Shown here: in pieces, positions 1 to 4,635 of the stretch | Position numbering within the stretch: position 1 is the first letter of the stretch | Layout: every line of letters begins with the position of its first letter | NCBI GenBank assembly: GCA_028748945.1 | Contig: JAQTOL010000200.1 | Coordinates: forward strand, 1 to 6,290 | Source: Paludibacter sp. | GTDB taxonomy: Bacteria; Bacteroidota; Bacteroidia; Bacteroidales; Paludibacteraceae | DNA: 6,290 nucleotides | Direction: 5' to 3' | Translations under genes and position numbers: made by a program | The notes under the pieces: model-generated | The model's database searches: none | Told to the model about the DNA's origin: nothing | The model's input: only the letters and a program-made list of their open reading frames with translations

Positions 1-52
1 GTGCAGGTTCTAAGGGTATGATCTCAGCCCGAAATATTAAGGCACCCCATTG
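1..52 (-). promoter_or_regulatory. TPP riboswitch (THI box), 5' half, cut by window edge
   Basis: Read on the minus strand, this stretch carries the hallmarks of the thiamin pyrophosphate aptamer in the right order: GGGGTGCC (48-41), then GGCTGAGAT (29-21), ATACCC (19-14) and GAACCTG (10-4). The CUGAGA segment is known to form the pocket for the pyrimidine ring of TPP. The second half, including the pyrophosphate-binding arm with its usual AUAAUGCCAGCGUAGGGA-like consensus, would lie left of position 1 and is not visible. Such riboswitches repress thiamin synthesis or uptake genes when TPP is plentiful. The controlled gene must therefore lie outside the window to the left, on the minus strand. 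The family assignment is firm from the consensus; the controlled gene is inferred. Confidence 0.9.
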
Positions 53-62
53 TTTTTGTAAG

Positions 63-80
63 GACGTATGGAAATACGTC
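63..80 (-). other. Hairpin in the leader ahead of the TPP riboswitch
   Basis: A perfect 7-bp stem (GACGTAT at 63-69 with ATACGTC at 74-80) closes a four-base loop. It lies in the presumed 5' leader between the -7 box at 145-152 and the riboswitch aptamer. It is not followed by a T tract close enough to act as a terminator. It may be only a stabilising 5' structure. Confidence 0.4.
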
Positions 81-144
81 AGTAACAATATTTTAAAAAG
101 AAAGAAAAACAACCCTGGAAGCGGGTCGAATTCCTTTCGGGGGA

Positions 145-152
145 CAAAGATA
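145..152 (-). promoter_or_regulatory. Candidate Bacteroidota -7 box for the riboswitch transcript
   Basis: The minus strand reads TATCTTTG, a perfect match to the Bacteroidota -7 consensus TAnnTTTG. Transcription would start near 138 and run left, giving a leader of about 85 nt before the riboswitch. No good -33 element (TTTG or TTG) is seen at the usual distance upstream. The call rests on the -7 box and its position. Confidence 0.5.
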
Positions 153-356
153 CTGAAAATAGATGAAAAAAATAACCGTTTTGTAATTTGAAATTTGAAA
201 TACAATAAGACAACATTGATTATCAGGTATCCTGACTTTTATAAAACTGAAGATTTAAGAATATAATTCTATCCGGAAATTATAAGCGAAACTAAAAAAC
301 AGGGAATCGGTATTCTGAAATTTACCCTGAACATTATGTCCCGAATATTGATTTGT

Positions 357-388
357 ACAGGAAAACAGAAAAGGTCTGTATTTCCTGT
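357..388. repeat. Inverted repeat (12-bp stem, 7-nt loop)
   Basis: The left arm (357-368) pairs with the right arm (376-388) through 12 base pairs, with a single bulged A at 380 and the loop AAAAGGT (369-375). Neither side is followed directly by a T tract, so it does not look like an intrinsic terminator. It is the strongest fold in the long intergenic stretch. It could belong to a small RNA, although no promoter consensus was found next to it. Confidence 0.5.
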
Positions 389-625
389 TTCCACATTTTG
401 ATTAGGTACAACAGGCAATGACAATCATTTCAACGCAGATCATGCAAGTCAATAATTTGGTTTATTGATATTTAGCAAGGAATAATTATCATCCAGCAGC
501 TGATAACCATATTCTGCGACAATGGTAGTAATTTTTCCGGACAACTATTCATCTACCTCCGCATTCGTCACTAAATTTTCTTATTATTTCTTCCAGGGAT
601 AGAAATTGCAGTTAATATATGATAA

Positions 626-672
626 TTATGAAGCATTTACAGTTAAAGTATATTTATTTTATTGCTTCATAA
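626..672 (+). repeat. 10-bp perfect inverted repeat with A/T-rich loop
   Basis: TTATGAAGCA (626-635) is exactly complementary to TGCTTCATAA (663-672), around a 27-nt A/T-rich loop. A T-rich run (677-691) follows on the plus strand, so a weak terminator is possible, but no gene ends here. A 14-codon reading frame starts at the ATG in the left arm and ends at the TAA in the right arm. Its ends are simply the arms of the repeat, so I do not call it a gene. Confidence 0.4.
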
Positions 673-982
673 ATCTGTTTTTGATTGTTTTTACAGGTTG
701 TCCGGCACTTGATAAGCGAAACAGGTAGTATAGAAAAAACGACAAGACTGGCTGAATATAAAAACAAATTACTACAAACATTGATCCTTTAATCTGATTA
801 TGTTAAGCTGAAAACCGCGAAACAAATACTGTATCAGAGGATTACATCAACAATGAACGGATGACTTCCAGTTTTGCAAATTTCATGCATAATCCATAAA
901 TGAATACATTATATGTGGATTGTAATAAATGCTACACAAAATACACGAACTACTACAGCTGTCTAAATATCAGCATTATACA

Positions 983-999
983 AAATATACTGTATATTT
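983..999. promoter_or_regulatory. Palindromic candidate operator over the small-protein promoter
   Basis: AAATATACTGTATATTT is a perfect 17-bp palindrome centred on T991. It continues outward as TACA (979-982) against TGTA (999-1002) if one A is bulged. It overlaps the -7 box at 993-1000, which is where a dimeric repressor would block RNA polymerase. No regulator gene is next to it, and the match to any named regulator's site is unknown. Palindromes of A/T-rich sequence can arise by chance, but eight paired bases on each side is notable. Confidence 0.45.
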
Positions 1000-1000
1000 G
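993..1000 (+). promoter_or_regulatory. Bacteroidota -7 box for the small-protein array
   Basis: TATATTTG matches the consensus TAnnTTTG exactly and is the only such match on either strand between 153 and 1628. Transcription would start near 1005-1008, giving the first small ORF a leader of about 65 nt. No clear -33 TTG element is visible 19-21 bp upstream, so the promoter may be weak or activator-dependent. No further -7 box precedes the second or third small ORF, which suggests a single transcript for all three. Confidence 0.55.
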
Positions 1001-1070
1001 TAATGTCATTATTTCAAACGACAAGCGATTAAAATAAAACATATTTATTCATTCTCTAATTATCGACATT

Positions 1071-1172
1071 ATGAAAGCTTTAATTCTTCAACACCAGGCA
1101 TTTTTTAAAACAGCAACCATGCTTTTTTCTGCTTACACAGTAGTTCTTATTATTTTGGTAGCTATTTTTTAA
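1071..1172 (+). CDS. Small hydrophobic membrane protein 1 of a tandem family
   Basis: This ORF encodes 33 residues, starting MKALILQHQ and ending in VLIILVAIF. The short polar N-terminus (K2, Q7, H8, Q9, K13) is followed by an unbroken hydrophobic stretch from about residue 15 to the last residue. That suggests a single membrane span with the N-terminus in the cytoplasm and essentially no tail on the far side. It is real rather than chance because two paralogues follow in the same orientation and keep the same start, length and invariant residues. The start ATG lies in the context GACATT-ATG, close to the ACATT-ATG of the other two copies. No Shine-Dalgarno site is present, as is normal in this phylum. 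The family is not one I recognise. Size and hydrophobicity recall type I toxins or small regulatory subunits of membrane complexes, but neither is shown. Confidence 0.75.
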   Translation: MKALILQHQAFFKTATMLFSAYTVVLIILVAIF

Positions 1173-1208
1173 ACAGACAATACTGACAATTGGTTTTTCA
1201 TTTCAAAA

Positions 1209-1229
1209 AAAACATAACATTATGAAAGC
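1209..1229 (+). repeat. Direct repeat over the second small ORF start (copy 1)
   Basis: These 21 bases, beginning AAAACATAACATT and running through the ATG and codons 2-3, are identical to positions 1373-1393. The repeat covers the translation start region, where the coding sequences beyond it have already diverged at third positions. This suggests either selection on the leader, for ribosome access or RNA binding, or a remnant of the duplication that created the array. Confidence 0.7.
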
Positions 1230-1326
1230 TCTGATTCTACAACACCAATCTTTATTACATACAGCAAGTTTACTTTTTGCTGCTTACTCAATCGTTCTTG
1301 TTGTTTTAATTGTACTGTTTTCATAA
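1222..1326 (+). CDS. Small hydrophobic membrane protein 2 of a tandem family
   Basis: This 34-residue peptide starts MKALILQHQSLLHTA and has a hydrophobic segment from about residue 15 to the C-terminus, which ends VLIVLFS. The first nine residues are identical to copy 1, yet codons 4, 6 and 9 differ only synonymously (tta/ctg, ctt/cta, cag/caa). That pattern points to selection on the protein. It follows copy 1 after 49 nt with no promoter or terminator between, so the two are probably cotranscribed. Its start lies inside a 21-bp sequence repeated exactly at the third copy. Function is unknown. The lack of charged residues after H13 makes it almost purely a membrane helix. Confidence 0.77.
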   Translation: MKALILQHQSLLHTASLLFAAYSIVLVVLIVLFS

Positions 1327-1372
1327 TTCAATTTATATATATAAAATCTGATTGATTATTAATCCCCCAAAT

Positions 1373-1393
1373 AAAACATAACATTATGAAAGC
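1373..1393 (+). repeat. Direct repeat over the third small ORF start (copy 2)
   Basis: Identical to 1209-1229. The first array member has a split version: AAAATAAAACAT at 1031-1042, then ACATTATGAAAGC at 1066-1078, with unrelated A/T-rich sequence between. The same leader therefore seems to have been present there before an insertion or divergence. Confidence 0.65.
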
Positions 1394-1490
1394 ACTGATT
1401 CATCAACACCAGTCACTGATTCAAACAGCCACCAAGATTTTTACATTATACATGATAGTACTTGCCGTTTTGGTAATTCTGTTTTCATAA
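1386..1490 (+). CDS. Small hydrophobic membrane protein 3 of a tandem family
   Basis: This 34-residue peptide starts MKALIHQHQSLIQTATK and ends VLAVLVILFS. It is the most divergent copy, with H at position 6 and a lysine at 17 near the start of the predicted membrane span. Across the three copies residues 1-5, 7-9, 14, 15, 19, 22, 25, 26, 29 and 33 are invariant. A15, F19, Y22, L26, L29 and F33 fall on one helix face with 4-3-4-3-4 spacing. That would suit packing against itself or a partner in the membrane. It starts 59 nt after copy 2, is the last array member, and is followed by a terminator at 1629-1668. I do not recognise the family. Confidence 0.75.
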   Translation: MKALIHQHQSLIQTATKIFTLYMIVLAVLVILFS

Positions 1491-1628
1491 ACGAAATAAA
1501 AAATACAAAGAGCGTTTTGAGTTATACATGCGTAATCCCCGGTTAGCATACTCATTTCTCTTGTTGGATATCCGTTTTTCCAAGTAATAAATAGTTTTTG
1601 TTCTATTAGTTAACATTTTAGCATTACA

Positions 1629-1668
1629 AAAAAGCAGCCTGACCGTTCGAACGATCAGGCTGCTTTTT
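1629..1668. terminator. Strong bidirectional intrinsic terminator
   Basis: A long inverted repeat pairs AAAAAGCAGCCTGA (1629-1642) with TCAGGCTGCTTTTT (1655-1668). One C/A mismatch follows, and then the inner palindrome CGTTCGAACG (1644-1653). The plus strand ends in TTTTTCTTTC and the minus strand in TTTTTTG. It can therefore stop both the small-protein transcript coming from the left and the yifB transcript coming from the right, whose stop codon lies 18 bp away. Confidence 0.92.
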
Positions 1669-1685
1669 CTTTCATAACTTCTTCT

Positions 1686-3224
1686 TCATCCCGCCCATCC
1701 TTCTCTGTCGAGATTCCGGTAATTAATTGCTTCGGCAATATGATTGGAAAGAATATTTTCTGAGTCATCCAAATCGGCAATAGTACGTGCCACTTTGATG
1801 ATCCGGTCGTAAGCACGGGCCGATAAATTTAAACGGTTCATGGCATTTTTGAGTAATTCGGAACTGGCTTTATCCGTGGGAGCATACGTTCGTTGCTGTT
1901 TCGACGACATTTGAGCGTTACAATACACACCATCAACATCTTTAAACCGTTGTTCCTGAATCTGTCGGGCCTTCATAACCCTTTCTCTCACTTTTTCACT
2001 GGTTTCGGACTCTTTCATTTCCGAAAGTTTGTCAAATGGCACCGGTACTATCTCGATATGAATATCAATCCGGTCAAGCAAGGGTCCTGAAATTCGACTC
2101 AGGTATTTCTGAACAACACCCGGACCGCATACACACTCACGATCGGGATGATTGTAATACCCGCACGGACAAGGATTCATTGAAGCCACCAGCATAAAAC
2201 TGGCAGGATATTCAATGGAGAACTTCGCCCGTGAAATGCAAATCTTCCGATCTTCGAGCGGTTGTCGCATCACTTCCAGCACAGTTCTTTTAAATTCGGG
2301 TAATTCGTCCAGAAAAAGAACACCGTTATGAGCCAGCGAAATTTCGCCCGGCTGCGGAAAAGCCCCGCCCCCGACAAGGGCAACATCGGAGATCGTATGA
2401 TGCGGACTCCGGAACGGTCGCTGTGAAATAAGCGAAGTATTGCTGTCGATATTCCCGGCAACCGAATGAATCTTGGTGGTTTCCAACGCTTCCTGAAGTG
2501 ATAATGGCGGCAAAATGGTTGGAATCCGTTTTGCCAACATGGATTTTCCTGCCCCGGGAGGACCAACCATGATTATATTATGCCCGCCTGCTGCAGCAAC
2601 TTCCAATGCCCTTTTGACGTTTTCCTGTCCTTTTACGTCGGAAAAATCGATTTCGGAAATATTTACTTTGCTGAAAAATTCTTCGCGCGTGTTTACAATA
2701 GTCGGCTCAAGAACGGTATCTTCATTAAAGAAATCAATCACTTCTTTAATATTTTCTACGCCGTAAACGTCCAGGTTATTGACCACGGCTGCTTCTCTTG
2801 CATTTTGCTTTGGTAGTATAAAACCTTTGAATTTCTCTTCGCGTGCCTTGACAGCTATGGGCAAGACGCCTTTTATAGGTTGCAGACCGCCATCTAACGA
2901 CAGTTCACCCATGATCACATATTGATCCAGTAAATCCGATTTTATTTTATTGTCGGCAGCCATTATGCCAATGGCCAGCGATAAGTCATAGGCGGAACCT
3001 TCCTTTCGGATATCTGCTGGAGCCATATTAACTACAATTTGTTTGCGGGGCATGCTGTAACCGCTGTAATCCAGGGCTGAGGCAATTCGTTCATGGCTTT
3101 CCTTCACAGCATTATCAGGCAAACCGACAAGGAAAAACCGGATTCCCTGACTTACATTCACTTCAATCGTAACTATCGTGGCATTGATGCCTTGCACCGC
3201 TGCTCCAAAGGTTTTTACTAACAT
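1686..3224 (-). CDS. yifB: YifB/ComM-family Mg-chelatase-like AAA+ ATPase
   Basis: This is a complete 512-aa protein of the usual family length. The N-terminal ChlI-like domain (about residues 20-140) has the LVGLPDNAVKESHERI and VNMAPADIRKEG signatures. The AAA+ domain (about 190-395) has Walker A GPPGAGKS (221-228), Walker B VLFLDELPE (302-310), a cysteine cluster C352, C354, C364 and C366, and the arginine motif GPLLDRIDIH (380-389). The C-terminal domain ends in the typical YRNLDR. Homologous ComM in Gammaproteobacteria is a hexameric helicase that drives branch migration during uptake and integration of transforming DNA. The role in Bacteroidota is less clear, and older annotations as a magnesium chelatase or competence protein are loose. 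The ATG fits the family N-terminus (MLVKTFGAAVQGI). A -7 box lies about 60 bp upstream. Confidence 0.96.
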   Translation of the reverse strand: MLVKTFGAAVQGINATIVTIEVNVSQGIRFFLVGLPDNAVKESHERIASALDYSGYSMPRKQIVVNMAPADIRKEGSAYDLSLAIGIMAADNKIKSDLLDQYVIMGELSLDGGLQPIKGVLPIAVKAREEKFKGFILPKQNAREAAVVNNLDVYGVENIKEVIDFFNEDTVLEPTIVNTREEFFSKVNISEIDFSDVKGQENVKRALEVAAAGGHNIIMVGPPGAGKSMLAKRIPTILPPLSLQEALETTKIHSVAGNIDSNTSLISQRPFRSPHHTISDVALVGGGAFPQPGEISLAHNGVLFLDELPEFKRTVLEVMRQPLEDRKICISRAKFSIEYPASFMLVASMNPCPCGYYNHPDRECVCGPGVVQKYLSRISGPLLDRIDIHIEIVPVPFDKLSEMKESETSEKVRERVMKARQIQEQRFKDVDGVYCNAQMSSKQQRTYAPTDKASSELLKNAMNRLNLSARAYDRIIKVARTIADLDDSENILSNHIAEAINYRNLDREGWAG

Positions 3225-3284
3225 GATGATAATTTTTAAAAAAATCCGATTAGTAATTTCAATTCAGGAGAAATATATTGATTA

Positions 3285-3292
3285 CAAAAATA
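3285..3292 (-). promoter_or_regulatory. Candidate -7 box for yifB
   Basis: The minus strand reads TATTTTTG, a perfect TAnnTTTG match, 60 bp before the yifB ATG. The expected transcript leader would be about 55 nt. No -33 TTG element is evident at the standard spacing. Confidence 0.45.
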
Positions 3293-3353
3293 GCCGTTTT
3301 AATAATTAGAAATAATCATGTTGAAAGATGGAAAAAAATCAGAATAAAACATG

Positions 3354-3367
3354 GTTGCCGAAGCAAC
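3354..3367 (-). terminator. Weak UUCG-loop hairpin after the barrel gene
   Basis: On the minus strand the TAA stop codon at 3370-3368 is followed at once by GTTGC-TTCG-GCAAC, a five-pair stem with a stable UUCG tetraloop. A loosely T-rich run (GTTTTATTCTGATTTTTTT) comes a few bases later. The stem is short and the T tract offset, so termination would be partial at best. Some readthrough into yifB is possible. Confidence 0.4.
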
Positions 3368-4420
3368 TTATTTAAATAGTTGTATCTTTTTTGGTTTTGA
3401 AAAATTATTAAGCGAGGCACGCAATGTAAATACCTGCTCAAACATTAGTTTGCCTTCAGAAAAATGAAAGTTGCTTGCCAGTCTGGCCTGAACTTCTTTG
3501 GTATGAATAACTTTTAGATACAATTTACTTTCAACATAAGAACCTGACCGTAAAAATGGATTACTCCAGTAAAGATCGCCCCCATATTTATTGTACATCA
3601 CCATACGCGGATCGCCTACGTAAACAGTATTATTTAAGCCAAAAAGACGATATTCGACATTCAATCTGAGAACCGCTCCCAAAGGTGCATTCGTGTTATC
3701 GGGCAAGCCCCTCTCCCGTTCATATCCGGCTAAAACTCCTACAGCAAAAAGTAAGGTATCCAGACCTTCCTTATTCGAATAATCCACACCCAGCGAAAGA
3801 TGGGCCAATGCGTTATCGCAGACATGATAAGTTGGATTACTTGGACGAACATTGGCATAATGGTACATATACGATTGAAAATCGGTAAAGAAAAATCCGA
3901 ATCGCTTATGTCCGGAAGCACCAACATAAAAAGTTTCCCGGTTCACAACGGTCTGATGACCATTCCAATCGAGCCAAAGGTTGAAATAGGCATTATTCTG
4001 TCCAACCTGCCAGAAAACGCCCTGCATGATGGGACGAAAATAATTGATCGAATCCTGAAAAAAGAAATCGGAATAGTTGGAAAGTATTTCGGTCCGCGGA
4101 AAAGCACCGGCACGGAACAATACTTTTGGGGTATTGTATTGATAATAGGCGAATAAATCAACTTTGTCGATCACGTTTTGAGAACCCGATATTTTAAGAA
4201 GATCGGATCCAACGAAAACGGAATGTGCAGAATTCCATTTTAATCCGATTTCGGGTGAAAAGTGTACTCCTGTCATCGTCTGGTCTTTTGTCAGGCTTGA
4301 TCTGGCAAATTCGGTGTTATCGAAGAAGTAATTTAATCCGGCATTCCATTGCAATTCCTGTGCAAATGAGCCTAATTGCAAACCTAAAAACAGGATTATG
4401 AATTTGTTGCGAACCGACAT
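3368..4420 (-). CDS. Predicted outer-membrane beta-barrel protein, unrecognised family
   Basis: The 350-aa product begins with a clear signal peptide: MSVRNK, then the hydrophobic IILFLGLQLG, with probable cleavage after SFA near residue 20. The mature part has no membrane helix. It consists of alternating aromatic and polar strands such as VDLFAYYQY, VLFRAGAF, AYFNLWLDWN, RFGFFFTDFQSYMY and AVLRLNVEYRLFGL, and is rich in Tyr, Phe, Trp and Asn with Gly/Asn turns. This suits a barrel of perhaps 14-18 strands in the outer membrane, but the strand count is an estimate. It has one cysteine (C201) and no TonB box or plug domain, so it is not a TonB-dependent receptor. I do not recognise the family; substrate and role are unknown. 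It is divergent from mtaB and upstream of yifB, with no obvious functional partner. Confidence 0.85.
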   Translation of the reverse strand: MSVRNKFIILFLGLQLGSFAQELQWNAGLNYFFDNTEFARSSLTKDQTMTGVHFSPEIGLKWNSAHSVFVGSDLLKISGSQNVIDKVDLFAYYQYNTPKVLFRAGAFPRTEILSNYSDFFFQDSINYFRPIMQGVFWQVGQNNAYFNLWLDWNGHQTVVNRETFYVGASGHKRFGFFFTDFQSYMYHYANVRPSNPTYHVCDNALAHLSLGVDYSNKEGLDTLLFAVGVLAGYERERGLPDNTNAPLGAVLRLNVEYRLFGLNNTVYVGDPRMVMYNKYGGDLYWSNPFLRSGSYVESKLYLKVIHTKEVQARLASNFHFSEGKLMFEQVFTLRASLNNFSKPKKIQLFK

Positions 4421-4445
4421 AATTGTATTTTAATTATTAAGACAA

Positions 4446-4453
4446 CAAAAATA
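4446..4453 (-). promoter_or_regulatory. Candidate -7 box for the barrel gene
   Basis: The minus strand reads TATTTTTG, matching TAnnTTTG, 25 bp before the ATG at 4420. The leader would be about 20 nt. A convincing -33 element is not seen. Confidence 0.5.
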
Positions 4454-4602
4454 CGGATTATATAAACACGAACCTGAATTTTAATAAAATTATTTTCACA
4501 GCCATGCTAATAAATTTAGTAGATATCGTGTCCAAATAATCCGTTGAGTATCTGACTTCGGAAACAAAACGACATGTTAATCGTTATATCTTCAATTTTT
4601 AG

Positions 4603-4610
4603 TACCTTTG
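4603..4610 (+). promoter_or_regulatory. -7 box for mtaB
   Basis: TACCTTTG is a perfect TAnnTTTG match placed 25 bp before the mtaB ATG, so the transcript would have a short leader of about 20 nt. Together with the -7 box at 4446-4453 on the other strand it makes a divergent promoter pair in the 215-bp gap between the barrel gene and mtaB. Confidence 0.6.
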
Positions 4611-4635
4611 TGCGAGCAATTTTTAGAGAATAATA

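Larger units (their letters stand above)
153..978. other. Long intergenic stretch without a credible gene
   Basis: About 0.8 kb is A/T rich and broken by stops in every frame, with no start-to-stop ORF of believable length. No tRNA or recognisable structured RNA was found. A scan for TTTG on either strand gave no consensus -7 box (TAnnTTTG) inside the stretch. The only clear structures are the inverted repeats at 357-388 and 626-672, plus a weaker one at 300-329 (CAGGG with CCCTG). One frame from 685 to 864 is open except for a single TAA at 790 but has no start codon, so it may be chance or a decayed gene. This gap is long for a bacterial chromosome and could hold an unrecognised RNA or regulatory DNA. 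Confidence 0.6.

Noticed and set aside
113..142. Possible GC-rich hairpin (CCC...GGG with GGAA/TTCC) downstream of the riboswitch promoter.
   Set aside because: The pairing needs several bulges and has no clear loop. It overlaps the predicted transcription start, so I do not annotate it.
223..235. Small palindrome TCAGG-TAT-CCTGA followed by CTTTT, looking like a terminator.
   Set aside because: The stem has only five pairs, the T run is short, and no plus-strand gene ends upstream of it in the window.
628..672. 14-codon ORF starting MKHLQLKY, near the small-protein array.
   Set aside because: Its start and stop lie in the two arms of a perfect inverted repeat and it shares no pattern with the array peptides beyond MK, so the repeat explains it better.
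685..864. One plus-strand frame is open from 685 to 864 apart from a TAA at 790, and translates to a protein-like stretch containing SIEKTTRLAEYKNKLLQTLI.
   Set aside because: It has no ATG or other good start, is interrupted by a stop, and matches no family I can name. A stretch this short can be open by chance, so I do not call it a pseudogene. A protein search could reopen the question.
1071..1628. An antisense RNA that would make the array a classical type I toxin-antitoxin locus.
   Set aside because: No minus-strand -7 consensus (CAAAnnTA as read on the plus strand) was found over or just after the array, and no antisense hairpin terminator is visible apart from the shared bidirectional one. 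The toxin idea stays only a hypothesis.
1893..2816. Several ORFs of 65-98 codons on both strands inside yifB.
   Set aside because: They are out-of-frame shadows of the well-supported YifB coding sequence and have no domain character of their own.
3685..4161. ORFs of 62-118 codons on both strands overlapping the barrel gene.
   Set aside because: The signal peptide and the strand pattern support the 350-aa minus-strand frame; the others are shadows without plausible start regions.
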